DNA of 56,093 bases. Source: Pseudomonadota bacterium. GTDB taxonomy: Bacteria; Pseudomonadota; Gammaproteobacteria; Burkholderiales; REEB80. The notes beneath the pieces were generated by a model. The model ran no database searches. It was given only the letters and a program-made list of their open reading frames with translations, and was not told the origin of the DNA. Location: the NCBI GenBank assembly GCA_018971485.1, contig JAGXAQ010000009.1, positions 1 through 56,093 of the forward strand, in the 5' to 3' direction. The position numbers and the translations under genes were made by a program. This document shows, piece by piece, positions 27,188 through 35,777 of this stretch (within the stretch, counting starts at the first letter, position 1; each line of letters opens with the position of its first letter).

Positions 27188-27459
27188 GATCGTCTGAATC
27201 AATCTGTTTTCTGCAAGAAAAGGTCTGGATATCATGAGCATTTCCCGAAGTAGGCGTGCTGGATCCAGGCCTGTCCATTCCTGGTTTTTATCGGTCTTGC
27301 CTCAACCCGGTTTTATCAGGAGGAGTCTGGATAAATCTATCGACGGTTGCCTTGTTTTTTTATTCATCTTATCTTTTCCGTATTTTAGCCTAAACTTATC
27401 CCTTTATGCTGTGAATTTGACATCCTCCTCGCCCTAAAGAACGAGGATTCCTATGGTGC

Positions 27460-28296
27460 TCAAGCAGCTATTGCCTGAGTCGCTTCGGTGGGTTCCTGGC
27501 CCGACACCCCAACAGCAGGCGAAGTATCTGCACAAGCTAACCGGGCGTGTCCCGCCCTTAACACATTGATAGCACCGACCCAATCGGCGTTTTCCTCGAA
27601 AACGCATTCCACACACTCAAACCGCGATTGGCTTCGCCTATTCTCTTTGGCAACATGGCCGCAGCACGGATAAGTCCGGCTAGTGTTTCTGGGTGGCACG
27701 GCAATGAGTTGTCCGCCGTTCCAGTCCGGTTTGTAGCCCAACTGGCGGCGGAACTCGAACCAGCCTTGATCGAGGATGGCTTTGTTCAGGCCGGATTTGT
27801 CCCTAACGTTTTTGCCCGGTGTGTCGTGGGTGCCTGCCGCTGACCTGGACATATTCCGAACCTGCAAATTCTCGATACACACCATCGCGTGGTTCTGGCT
27901 GATCGTGGTCGTGGTTTTGTGCAGGTAGTCGCGTCGGGCATTGCCGATACAGGCATGGATTTTCTGGACGTTGGCCTTGGCTTTTTTCCAGTTGTTACTG
28001 AACTTCTGTTTGCGGCTCATGGCACTTTGAGCCTTCACAAGGTCTTTCAGCGTTTGTTGCAAGGGTTGGGAATGGGTTTCAGACAGCCATTGCGTTTCGC
28101 TACTCTTCCGCCACTCGGTCAGGTGTCTGCACAAATCGGCATAAGACAACTTCTTCTTGCCTTCTGCATCGTGTGCTTGCTGCAACGCCAATGCCTTGTT
28201 GAATACAAAGCGGCACGACCCGGCGGAACGGCGCATATTGCGCTGTTGGTCGCCGTCCGCCATTAATTCGTATTTGAAAGCTTGAAGTCGTTGCAT
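27460..28296 (-). pseudogene. tnpB: tnpB (OrfB) with a large internal deletion
   Basis: The ends are those of the RNA-guided nuclease TnpB: MQRLQAFKYELMADGDQQRNMRRSAGSCRFVFNKAL at the start and MVCIENLQVRNMS, RTYPCCGHVAKENRRSQSRFECVECVFEENADWVGAINVL near the end. At 278 aa it is some 100 residues short of typical. The break is at LKDLVKAQ joined directly to MSRKQKFSNNWKKAK, which removes the segment holding the RuvC-I aspartate. The RuvC-II Glu and RuvC-III Asp remain, but the first zinc-finger cysteine is changed (TYPCCG instead of TCPCCG). Nuclease activity is unlikely. Confidence 0.85.
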
Positions 28297-28313
28297 GATT
28301 CAATCAGACTGTG

Positions 28314-28397
28314 GGCTATGAGCTATGAGCTATGAGCTATGAGCTATGAGCTATGAGCTATGAGCTATGAGCTATGAGCTATGAGCTATGAGCTATG
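28314..28397. repeat. Heptanucleotide tandem repeat (AGCTATG)n
   Basis: One imperfect unit (28314-28320) and eleven perfect AGCTATG copies (28321-28397) lie between the divergent tnpB and tnpA starts. Each unit contains an ATG, and the tnpA start at 28388 is in the penultimate unit. Reading from any earlier repeat ATG gives Met-Ser-Tyr-Glu-Leu-stop, so only the last suitable ATG opens tnpA. Such short perfect arrays usually vary by slippage. Confidence 0.95.
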
Positions 28398-28785
28398 ACA
28401 TTAGGCACGGTAGACACTGTGTTTTTAATATGCACGTTCATCTGGTCTTTGTGACTAAATACCGCCGTGGTTTGTTCACAAAAGCCATTCTGGACGACCT
28501 TCGAGAAATTTTCGCCAGCGTGTGTACCGACTTTGAAGCGGAGTTGGTGGAATTCGATGGAGAGGACGAGCACGTTCACCTGTTGGTGAACTACCCGCCC
28601 AAGGTGGCAATATCAAAACTGGTTAATAGCCTGAAAGGCCTATCCAGTCTTCTTATCCGAAAAAAAACTACCCCGGCATCAAGAAGAAACTGTGGGACGG
28701 GGCTTTGTGGTCACCAAGCTATTTCGCTGGAAGTTGTGGCGGTGCGCCGATTGAAATCATTCGGCAGTACATCGAGCAACAGTAA
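28388..28785 (+). pseudogene. tnpA: tnpA, IS200/IS605 Y1 transposase, frameshifted at A8
   Basis: HUH-type single-strand transposase. The first part is standard: YDIRHGRHCVFNMHVHLVFVTKYRRGLF and the HUH motif EHVHLLV, up to SSLLIRKK. At a run of eight A (28660-28667) the frame is lost. One more A would restore KKNYPGIKKKLWDGALWSPSYFAGSCGGAPIEIIRQYIEQQ, ending at 28785 with the catalytic tyrosine in IRQYIEQQ. As written, the frame continues with unrelated residues to 28843. The cause is either a real mutation, programmed slippage, or a homopolymer sequencing error. Confidence 0.85.
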
Positions 28786-28975
28786 ACGCCACATTAGATT
28801 CAAAGGACGGCGCTGTCGTCCGTGCTATTCATCCCCGCCCTGAACAACGGGGCTCTTCGCGCATTCCGGTAAAAGGGATTAACCAGACGTTGTTATGCCA
28901 ACTGTTTGGCTCTGAGGCATAATGGTGTATTGATGAATCGGGGCAGAAAAAGAACATAAGGGAAGGATTCGGTTA

Positions 28976-29524
28976 ATGCAGGGAATGGGGTTGATTGGGC
29001 TATTGGTAGTAGTCTTGCTGGTTCATGAAATGGGCCATGCCATGATGTTGTCCTGGTATCGGGTTGCACCTAAAGGAGTGGCTTTGGGGGTAGGCTGGCG
29101 TTTGTTTAGCTGGGGGAAATGGCAGTTTCATGTCCTGCCGCTTGGCGGAGAAATACTTGTTGATGAAGAGGAAATTTTACGCTTGCCGCAGTTGAGGCGA
29201 TTGTTGATCCCTCTGGGAGGATCTCTTGCCAACTTTGTTCTGGCACTGTTTTGCCGGATGTGGCTGGGTAAACAGTTAGGAAGCGCTTCAGAACAGGTAT
29301 GGGTTCTGGTTTTGATGGATCTTAATCTCGTATTGGGCTGTTTTAACCTGCTTCCATTGCCTTTCCTGGATGGATGGACTTTTTTGCATTATCTGGACCG
29401 GCTACCTCAATGGGTTCAAACCGTGATGATCTTTTTCGAGGTGCTGTTTACTATTGCCTGTCTGTTTTGGCTCTGGATGCAGTTTGAAGGAGGCTGGCCC
29501 GTATTTCATATCCTGATGGGTTAG
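28976..29524 (+). CDS. Short site-2 protease family (M50) membrane protein
   Basis: Intramembrane metalloprotease candidate. The zinc motif HExxH is LLVHEMGHAM at residues 14-23, inside the first membrane helix. The third ligand region NLLPLPFLDGW lies near residue 125, the NPxxDG-like motif of the family. Several further hydrophobic helices bring the total to about four or five. At 182 aa it lacks PDZ and CBS domains, making it one of the minimal versions. AGGGAAGG precedes the ATG. It has no obvious partner; the next genes downstream are a two-component system. Confidence 0.8.
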   Translation: MQGMGLIGLLVVVLLVHEMGHAMMLSWYRVAPKGVALGVGWRLFSWGKWQFHVLPLGGEILVDEEEILRLPQLRRLLIPLGGSLANFVLALFCRMWLGKQLGSASEQVWVLVLMDLNLVLGCFNLLPLPFLDGWTFLHYLDRLPQWVQTVMIFFEVLFTIACLFWLWMQFEGGWPVFHILMG

Positions 29525-29588
29525 GATTCATTTTGGGTAGGCTTAACCCTGATTTAAGTTTCCTGCTGTAAAATGATTCAGGGTATGG

Positions 29589-29690
29589 CTCGGTGCTAGT
29601 CTCACCCAGCAGGCTGAGGGTTTGATTCCAGGCCTGGTGAAGCAGGCAGGAATCCTAGTTGTTCTGCCGGGCTAATCGCTTGTTCAGAAC
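29589..29690 (+). ncRNA. Candidate structured leader RNA (three hairpins)
   Basis: In the 204-bp gap before the response regulator, three successive hairpins can be drawn. Hairpin 1 is CTCGG-TGCT / AGCA-CTGAG (29589-29618). Hairpin 2 is GATTCC with inner CCTG / CAGG and GGAATC (29624-29654). Hairpin 3 is GTTCTG / CAGAAC (29661-29690). It could be a riboswitch-like leader or an independent small RNA. I recognise no known class; SRP RNA and cobalamin motifs were considered and do not fit. Confidence 0.3.
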
Positions 29691-29728
29691 TACTTCTGTG
29701 GGTAGCAGGTGGAATGGGGAGGATAAAA

Positions 29729-30388
29729 ATGCGTATCCTGCTGGTTGAAGATGACTCCATGATTGGTGAAAGTGTGCGCCTGGGATTGCGCCAGGATGGA
29801 TTTAGTGTGGACTGGGTTCAGGATGGACGGGCTGCTGAGCTTGCCATGGAAACGGAGTCCTATGCTCTGGTCCTGCTGGATTTGGGACTGCCCAAGAAAT
29901 CAGGACTGGACTTGTTGAGTGCCTGGCGCCGGCAGGACAATCATGTTCCCATTATTATCCTGACAGCCCATGACGCCGTGAGTGAACGTGTCCAGGGGCT
30001 TGATGGTGGAGCAGATGATTATCTTGGCAAGCCCTTTGATCTGGATGAGCTTGCAGCCCGCATCCGGGCCTTGTTGCGCCGGCAGGCTGGCCGGGTTGAA
30101 AGTGAAATCAGGGTTGGGGATCTGGTCTTTAACCCGGTGACCCGTGAAGTGACTTACAAGGGAGCTTTGGTGGTACTGTCTGCACGCGAAATTGGTGTAT
30201 TGGAAGTGCTTCTTGAACGCCCGGGAGCAGTCTTGTCCCGCGAGCAGCTTGAAAGCCGTGTATACGGCTGGGGTGAGGAGGTGGGGAGTAATGCAGTCGA
30301 AGTCCATATCCATAATCTGCGCCGCAAACTTGGCCAGAAACTGATCCGTAATGTTCGGGGGGTCGGTTACATGCTGAGCCAGTCTTGA
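29729..30388 (+). CDS. OmpR-family response regulator
   Basis: Two-domain transcription regulator. Receiver: MRILLVEDDSMIGESV with acidic pocket D8/D9, phospho-acceptor D51 in LVLLDLGLPKKSG, and the conserved Lys in YLGKPFD. The C-terminal winged-helix domain runs from about 125 (VGDLVFNPVTREVTYKG) to VEVHIHNLRRKLGQKLIRNVRGVGYML. It is close to the QseB/TctD/PmrA group. The start at ATG 29729 is preceded by GGGGAGGA. It overlaps the kinase gene by 4 bp (TTGA). The controlled genes are unknown; the ABC transporter and M50 gene beside it are candidates. Confidence 0.92.
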   Translation: MRILLVEDDSMIGESVRLGLRQDGFSVDWVQDGRAAELAMETESYALVLLDLGLPKKSGLDLLSAWRRQDNHVPIIILTAHDAVSERVQGLDGGADDYLGKPFDLDELAARIRALLRRQAGRVESEIRVGDLVFNPVTREVTYKGALVVLSAREIGVLEVLLERPGAVLSREQLESRVYGWGEEVGSNAVEVHIHNLRRKLGQKLIRNVRGVGYMLSQS

Positions 30389-31752
30389 ATTCCATCCGCA
30401 AACAATTATTGCTGTGGCTGTTGTCCGCCCTGGTGATTGCAGTGGGAGTGGCCACTGTGGTGACCGGTTTACGGGTGGATCACGAGATCGATACCCTGTT
30501 TGACTATCAGATTAAGCAGGTCTCTATCCTTTTGCTGCATGAACCCTTGAGCCAGCTGCCTATCATCCTGTCGAATGAGCCCCAGCCTATTTCCCTGCAG
30601 GCCCAGACTCTGGGCCATTCCCTGGACAAGGATCGGGATGATCGCCTGATTACCGAAGTCAGGACACTGACAGGCCACCTGCTTTACACGTCCCATCCTG
30701 ATATTCCCCTGCCCAGGCATCTTCCTCTGGGATATTCTGTTCGATCCTTGTGGAATTCGCGTTATCGGATTTATGTGGCGCAAAATGCTGCTCGCAGGGT
30801 CGTGGTCGCCCAGGCAATCAGTGCAAGGGAGGAGCTTGCCGCACAAATGGCCATGCAGATTGCGCTTCAGCTTTTAGGGTTGATTCCAGTGCTGGCCATC
30901 TTGATCTGGGTCGCTGTCGGCCGGGGGATGAAACCGCTCGCCAAGATTACGCGACTGCTTCAGGATCGGGACTCCTACACGCTTGATTCCTTGCCTGAAG
31001 AGGGCTTGCCCCAGGAAATCAGGCCCATGGTCGAAGCGCTCAATGATCTGCTTCAGCGTCTGGGTGAAGCCTTGCAGACGCAGCGCCGTTTTACGGCTGA
31101 TGCAGCCCATGAATTGCGCACCCCTCTGGCTGCCTTGCAGTTACAGGTACAGATTGTCGAGCGGACAACACAGGAGGGGGAGGAGCGTCAGCAGGCCTTA
31201 AACCAGCTCAAAAGGGGCATACGGCGTGCAGCCCATCTGGTGCAGCAGCTGCTTACCCTGTCACGGCTGGATCCTAAAACGTCAACCCGGCAGGATAAGC
31301 GGCCTGTTGACCTGGCCCAGATGGTGCTGGATGGAATCACAGGCTTTACGCCGTTAGCCGAAGCCAAGGGGGTCACGTTGGTGCCAGGCCGTATGTTACC
31401 TGGAACCATCCGGGGCGATAAGGAAGCCTTGACCGTACTATTGAATAATCTTCTTGATAACGCCATCAGGTATACTCCTGAAGGGGGTAGGGTAGAAGCC
31501 GGCTTGAATAAGGGTGAACCGGATGAAATCATGCTGTGGGTCGAGGATACAGGGCCAGGTATTCCAGTAGAGGAACGGGAACGGGTTTTTGATCGGTTCT
31601 ATCGCTGTCTTGGAAATAAGGTGACTGGCAGTGGCCTGGGACTTGCCATAGTCAAGAATATCTGTGAGGACCATCAGGCACGCGTTCACCTGGATACGTC
31701 GCCCTCGGGGGGACTGAAAGTAACGGTGACTTTTGCATCGATTCTGCCCTGA
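30385..31752 (+). CDS. Sensor histidine kinase (QseC/TctE type)
   Basis: Membrane kinase partnering the regulator upstream. One membrane helix near residues 10-28, a periplasmic domain of about 130 residues, and a second helix (QLLGLIPVLAILIWVAVGRGM) lead to a HAMP-like linker. The phospho-acceptor block is FTADAAHELRTPLAALQ. Then come the N box LLNNLLDNAIRYTPEGGRV, G1 VEDTGPGIPVEERERVFDRFYR and G2 GSGLGLAIVKNIC. A TTG start at 30385 overlapping the regulator's stop gives the natural N-terminus NSIRKQLLLWL. The signal sensed is unknown. It is convergent with the ABC transporter, 5 bp apart. Confidence 0.9.
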   Translation: MNSIRKQLLLWLLSALVIAVGVATVVTGLRVDHEIDTLFDYQIKQVSILLLHEPLSQLPIILSNEPQPISLQAQTLGHSLDKDRDDRLITEVRTLTGHLLYTSHPDIPLPRHLPLGYSVRSLWNSRYRIYVAQNAARRVVVAQAISAREELAAQMAMQIALQLLGLIPVLAILIWVAVGRGMKPLAKITRLLQDRDSYTLDSLPEEGLPQEIRPMVEALNDLLQRLGEALQTQRRFTADAAHELRTPLAALQLQVQIVERTTQEGEERQQALNQLKRGIRRAAHLVQQLLTLSRLDPKTSTRQDKRPVDLAQMVLDGITGFTPLAEAKGVTLVPGRMLPGTIRGDKEALTVLLNNLLDNAIRYTPEGGRVEAGLNKGEPDEIMLWVEDTGPGIPVEERERVFDRFYRCLGNKVTGSGLGLAIVKNICEDHQARVHLDTSPSGGLKVTVTFASILP

Positions 31753-31757
31753 TACGT

Positions 31758-33539
31758 TCACGCATGGCTGATTCCAATGTGGGACTTGTTTTTTTCGTTC
31801 GGGCCCAGACGCAAGGACCATCCTCCCTGGCCATCCAGATCCAGCCGCTGTTGATGCCAGGCTGTCAGGGTGCTTCGGTGGCCAACGCTGACCAGGATAA
31901 GATGGGGAAGGGCAAGCTTAATCCGGTCGTAGAGCCTGGCTTCAAGGGCTTCATCCAGGGCTGAACTGGCTTCATCCAGAAACGCCATGTCTGGCTTGAC
32001 CATGAACAGTCGCAAAAAGGCGATACGCTGCTGTTCACCTGGTGACAGTTTCAAGGACCAGTTGTCAGTTTCTTCTAAAAGGGGAATGAGATGGTCGAGT
32101 TTGCACTGGATAAGTTCTGCATGCAGCTCATCATCAGTTTCGGCAATAGGCAGGGGGTAATACAAGGCAGCTTTCAGGCTTCCGAGCGGCAGATAGGGTT
32201 TTTGTGGCAAGAACAGGATGCGGGCTTTCTGGTCCAGTTCAATCTGCCCTTTTGAGTGGGGCCAGATTCCAGCCAGGGCGCGGAGCAGGGTACTTTTCCC
32301 GCTCCCTGATGGCCCTGAAATCAAAAGGGTTTGTCCGGGGTCGAGCCGCAGGTTTAACCGCTCAACCAGGATTTTTCCGTCGGGTAAAAACAAGGTGAGA
32401 TCCTTGATGGCCAACCCGGTTTTATCTGTTTGTTCGATGGAGGCCGCCTCGGCCTGTTTTGCAGTTTGCATGGCGTTGGTAAACCCGATGAGACGATCCA
32501 CCACCGAGCGCCATTGCGCAATGTCAGAGTAACTGTTAATCAGATAGGATAAAGACCCTTGTACCTGGCCAAAAGCCGATGCGGTCTGCATGAGCCCCCC
32601 CAGTTTGATGGCGCCGGTAAAATAGCGCGGAGCTGCAACCAGAAACGGGAAAATGATGGCAATCTGGTTGTAGCCTGAGGTAAACCAGGTCAGTTTCTTC
32701 TGCTGACGCATGATGCGCCAGTAATTGCCGAATACATCCGAGAACAGGCGTTTAAACAGGGAGTGTTCCTGTTCCTCCCCCCGATACAGGGCAATACTTT
32801 CCGCCTGTTCGCGCAGGCGGACCAGCCCAAAACGAAAGTTGGCCTCAAACCGCTGCTGCTGAAAGTTCATGAAGATGAGGGGCCGGCCAATCAGGTGGGT
32901 GAGGAAGCTGCCAATTATGGCATAGCCAATGGCGAACCAGACCATGTAGCCACTGATGACATAAATACCGGCAGAACCCAGATGGAGGGTCAGCAGTCCG
33001 GACAGATTCCACAGGATGGCAATGAAAGATACAAGGGTGACGATGGAAGAGAGCAGGCCAAGTGTCAGGGCCAGGGTGGAATTGGCGAAACTGGACAGAT
33101 CCTGGCTAATCCGCTGGTCCGGGTTATCGGTGTTGGATGCTAGCGTTAAATGATAGTACGTCTGCAGGTGCATCCAGTTGTTGAGATAGTTAGTCGTCAG
33201 CCAGCGCCTCCATTTGATCTGCAGCATCTGGCTGAAGTAGTTGGAGTAGACTGCCAGGATAATGTAACTGATGGCCAGATAGCAGAATTTCAGCAAGGCA
33301 GCAAAAAAAGCTGTCTTGTTATGACTTTGCAATGCATTGTAAAAATCATTGTTCCAGTCGTTGATGAGCACGTTGACATAGACAATGGCCAGATTCATTC
33401 CTATGATGAAAGCCAGCATGCCTCGGGCAAACCATTTTTCGCTGGATTGCCAGTACGGGAGCGTCAGTTGCCACAGCGCTCGCCAGAACAGGGATTTTTT
33501 GGGGGCTTCAGTCATGACATGTCTGGGTCCAGGCGCCAT
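31758..33539 (-). CDS. ABC transporter, fused permease-ATPase (YddA/BacA-related)
   Basis: Half-transporter of the ABC_membrane_2 family with about six membrane helices (residues 30-330), including the typical INDWNNDFYNALQ and QIKWRRWLTTNYLNNWM segments. A C-terminal ATPase domain follows, with Walker A LISGPSGSGKSTLLRALAG, Q-loop LFLPQKPYLPLGSL, signature LSPGEQQRIAFLRLF and Walker B PDMAFLDEASSALDE. Relatives include YddA of E. coli and the peptide/fatty-acid related BacA group, so cargo may be peptides or lipids. The start at ATG 33539 or 33515 (MTEAPKK) is undecided. At 593 aa it is full length. Confidence 0.9.
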   Translation of the reverse strand: MAPGPRHVMTEAPKKSLFWRALWQLTLPYWQSSEKWFARGMLAFIIGMNLAIVYVNVLINDWNNDFYNALQSHNKTAFFAALLKFCYLAISYIILAVYSNYFSQMLQIKWRRWLTTNYLNNWMHLQTYYHLTLASNTDNPDQRISQDLSSFANSTLALTLGLLSSIVTLVSFIAILWNLSGLLTLHLGSAGIYVISGYMVWFAIGYAIIGSFLTHLIGRPLIFMNFQQQRFEANFRFGLVRLREQAESIALYRGEEQEHSLFKRLFSDVFGNYWRIMRQQKKLTWFTSGYNQIAIIFPFLVAAPRYFTGAIKLGGLMQTASAFGQVQGSLSYLINSYSDIAQWRSVVDRLIGFTNAMQTAKQAEAASIEQTDKTGLAIKDLTLFLPDGKILVERLNLRLDPGQTLLISGPSGSGKSTLLRALAGIWPHSKGQIELDQKARILFLPQKPYLPLGSLKAALYYPLPIAETDDELHAELIQCKLDHLIPLLEETDNWSLKLSPGEQQRIAFLRLFMVKPDMAFLDEASSALDEALEARLYDRIKLALPHLILVSVGHRSTLTAWHQQRLDLDGQGGWSLRLGPNEKNKSHIGISHA

Positions 33540-33691
33540 CAGATTTTAGGGCTATCCGTTTTTATTGATAGCCAGGTTGAGAAAAGTCCAGGTCCGCCCA
33601 TGATACGATATTGCGGATTATTCTCAAAGGACGGGAGCTGCACGCTGAAAGGGAGTGCCTTTGGAATGAAAGAAAAATAAAAGGAAAAGGT

Positions 33692-34477
33692 ATGACAGGA
33701 ACTGTGCCCTTCTGGGTTAAAAATGCGTTAGGCCATGTGTTCATGCCTTTGCCGGTTGTGCTGGTTTTATTTTTAGCAGGTCTTGCCAGCAGCTGGGCTT
33801 GCCTGAAACGGCCTTCACGGATTACTTTAGGGTTGGGTTTCCTTATCCTTTTTGCCTTGGGCCTTGAACCGGTTGCTGATGCTGTTGTGTACCCGCTTGA
33901 ACATCTGTACCCTTCCCTGGACGGGGTACGCCTTCAGGTATTGCGTCTTCACCCGCCTTACTGGATTGTTGTTCTTGGCAATGGCCATTCGGACAGACAG
34001 GATGTTCCTGCCTTACAGTTACTCAATGGTACCAGTCTGGCGAGGCTGGCTGAAGGCTTGCGCCTGCAGCGGGCTTTGCCCGGTTCCCATCTGCTGCTCT
34101 CAGGGGGAAGCCCCTTGTCAGGTCAGGCAGAAGCACCGGTACTGGAGCAGGCTGCACGAGAACTGGGGGCAAACCGGAATACACTGACGATTGAGGATCA
34201 ATCCCTGGATACGGCTGATGAAGCCCGTGATGTCAAACTGCTGGTTAAAGACGCTCCTTTTGTGCTGGTGACCTCGGCAGTTCATATGCCTCGGGCGATG
34301 GCCCTGTTTCGTCATCTGGGCATGAAGCCGATTCCAGCCCCTACGGGGTTTCTGGGTAACCCTTCTGCTGGCCTGCTTGATCGGTATTTTCCTCGGAGCG
34401 AGAATCTGGTCGTGGTCCAGGTTGCCCTTCATGAATACCTGGGGCTCGCTTTTGAGTATCTGACCCATCAGATCTGA
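33692..34477 (+). CDS. DUF218 / YdcF-ElyC family membrane protein
   Basis: Two N-terminal membrane helices (about residues 12-55) are followed by a DUF218 domain: IVVLGNGHSDRQ, RLAEGLRLQRALPGSHLLLSGG, EDQSLDTADEARDVK and LVTSAVHMPRAMALFRHLGMKPIPAPTGF. Family members include ElyC, linked to peptidoglycan or enterobacterial-antigen lipid carrier use, and SanA. A role in envelope polymer synthesis is likely but unproven. ATG 33692 is chosen for its AAGGAAAAGG ribosome site; the longer frame from 33611 has none. It is divergent from the ABC gene. Confidence 0.85.
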   Translation: MTGTVPFWVKNALGHVFMPLPVVLVLFLAGLASSWACLKRPSRITLGLGFLILFALGLEPVADAVVYPLEHLYPSLDGVRLQVLRLHPPYWIVVLGNGHSDRQDVPALQLLNGTSLARLAEGLRLQRALPGSHLLLSGGSPLSGQAEAPVLEQAARELGANRNTLTIEDQSLDTADEARDVKLLVKDAPFVLVTSAVHMPRAMALFRHLGMKPIPAPTGFLGNPSAGLLDRYFPRSENLVVVQVALHEYLGLAFEYLTHQI

Positions 34478-34507
34478 CTTCAGATTATTCGGGTTAAGCG
34501 AAACACT

Positions 34508-34554
34508 TTGACAGGCTTGCATGAACTATTTAATATGTATATAAAATACACCTT
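34508..34554 (+). promoter_or_regulatory. Promoter with overlapping NsrR-type operator before the hemerythrin operon
   Basis: TTGACA (34508-34513), 17 bp, then TAATAT (34531-34536) form a strong sigma70 promoter. Over its -10 lies an inverted repeat AATATGTAT-N5-ATACACCTT (34532-34554). The NsrR consensus is AAGATGYAT-N5-ATRCATCTT, so spacing is exact and most positions agree. Repression by NsrR, relieved by nitric oxide, is the natural reading, given the NsrR-type gene 5 kb downstream. Confidence 0.7.
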
Positions 34555-34612
34555 ATTTCAGATAAGACTTAACCTGATCAGGGTGGATTCTTGAAGGAAG
34601 GCAGGAGAAAAG

Positions 34613-35065
34613 ATGCATTCAATACTGGGCTGTCTTGGGCAGGATCACAGGCATATTGATGAAAGATGGAGTGTCCTGCGCCAGGATATGCAAGCCGGTT
34701 TGAGGCAAAATGCGTTAAAGGGCCTGAACCAGATTGTCTGCCAGCTATCCTGCCATATTGAGGCGGAAGAACAGATCCTATTTCCAGCTTTTGAACGAAG
34801 ACAGGGTTCAGGTTCAGGTCCGACTGCTGTCATGCGACTGGAACATGAACGGATTCGTGCTGCCTTGGAGCAGATGAGGCAGATGCTGGAAACTGCAGAT
34901 CCCTTGACGGGCGATGAGGCTGTTTTTTCCGCCTTTTCTGAATTGATGGGCCAGCATAACGCCAAGGAAGAGCATATTCTTTATCCCTTGTGTGATGCCC
35001 TGCTCGGGCCGGAGAAGGAAGATATCCTCCAGGCCCTGAAGGAGCGGCTTGGCTGTCCTGCCTGA
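34613..35065 (+). CDS. Hemerythrin HHE-domain protein 1
   Basis: Four-helix di-iron protein. Metal-ligand pattern: LGQDHRHIDERW, LSCHIEAEEQILFPAFE, RLEHERIRAALE, GQHNAKEEHILYPLCD, the two HxxxE motifs and two single His of the HHE family. At 150 aa it is a single domain. It is the first gene after the NsrR-type operator, and relatives are induced by nitric oxide and thought to handle NO or repair iron-sulfur clusters. GGCAGGAGA precedes the ATG. It leads an apparent operon with HHE 2, nnrS, a SirB2-like gene and HHE 3. Confidence 0.88.
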   Translation: MHSILGCLGQDHRHIDERWSVLRQDMQAGLRQNALKGLNQIVCQLSCHIEAEEQILFPAFERRQGSGSGPTAVMRLEHERIRAALEQMRQMLETADPLTGDEAVFSAFSELMGQHNAKEEHILYPLCDALLGPEKEDILQALKERLGCPA

Positions 35066-35161
35066 TACCATCGGGTGTTTGAACCCGTGGGTTTTTTACG
35101 GGTATAAACGGGTGATTGCGGTAAATCAGAGCGCAAGCTGCCCTGGAGAACGAACAAGTCA

Positions 35162-35701
35162 ATGGAACGCTGGATCCTAAAACCTGGCCCGGGCTTTCAT
35201 GAGCCTGTTGAGATGCTTGATGCCTGCCATGAGCGCATGAGGCGGCATTGCCAGACTCTGGAAAAACTGGTGACCCACCTTGGAATGACCGGGGCGGATG
35301 AGAGTGCCCGGCAGGCTGCAGCTAACGTGATACGTTATTTTGATCAGTCGGCACTGGATCATCATGCCGATGAGGAAGTCAATCTCTTCCCTCTACTGCG
35401 TGACTTTGCCAGTCAGCCAAAACAGGACGTGCTCATTCAGCAAATGGACTGGCTGATAGGGGATCACCGTCGTTTGGAGCAGGCCTGGAAAGCGATCCGC
35501 CCCAGGCTGGAAGCAATTCAAGCCGGCCGACAGGAGTCCCTGGATGCACATGAAGTGGCCTGCCTGTGTGATTCCTATGAACACCATTTGTTCATGGAAG
35601 AAACCTGGATTCTGCCTTTTGCAAAAGCACACCTGACTGCCGGACAACTGCAGGAACTTGGGCAGGCTATGGCCCAGCGACGCGGGGATCTTCGAATATG
35701 A
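35162..35701 (+). CDS. Hemerythrin HHE-domain protein 2
   Basis: A second HHE protein, 179 aa. Ligand segments: DACHERMRRHCQTL, SALDHHADEEVNLFPLL, IGDHRRLEQAWK and YEHHLFMEETWILPFAKAH. Length and spacing differ from the first copy, so it is a diverged paralogue, not a recent duplication. It lies 96 bp after HHE 1 and 76 bp before nnrS. A role in nitric-oxide or oxygen/iron handling is inferred from family and operon. Confidence 0.87.
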   Translation: MERWILKPGPGFHEPVEMLDACHERMRRHCQTLEKLVTHLGMTGADESARQAAANVIRYFDQSALDHHADEEVNLFPLLRDFASQPKQDVLIQQMDWLIGDHRRLEQAWKAIRPRLEAIQAGRQESLDAHEVACLCDSYEHHLFMEETWILPFAKAHLTAGQLQELGQAMAQRRGDLRI

Positions 35702-35777
35702 CGCAGCTTTGCACAGCAGGACTGGTCTTTTTCACTCCTTTGCAGCAGAAGGGATCTTTACGGCAGGGGAGCCTTGA

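Larger units (their letters stand above)
27418..28856. mobile_element. Degenerate IS200/IS605-type element with divergent tnpB and tnpA
   Basis: A leftward tnpB and a rightward tnpA are divergent, as in IS605. Each outer end carries a hairpin of the same design: CCTCG-ccctaaagaa-CGAGG at 27427-27446 and CCCCG-ccctgaacaa-CGGGG at 28833-28852. Family members end in such imperfect palindromes instead of terminal inverted repeats. Both ORFs are damaged (see entries), so the copy should not move on its own. The exact ends are approximate because this family makes no target duplication. Confidence 0.8.

Noticed and set aside
27234-27437. A 67-codon ORF after the small exported protein
   Set aside because: It has no family or good ribosome site and runs into the end hairpin of the insertion element.
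28314-28397. CRISPR array
   Set aside because: The units are 7 bp, directly abutting, without spacers.
29589-29690. SRP RNA or cobalamin riboswitch
   Set aside because: The conserved GGAAGGAAGCA-type SRP loop and the cobalamin core (GCCACTG) are absent; only general hairpins remain.
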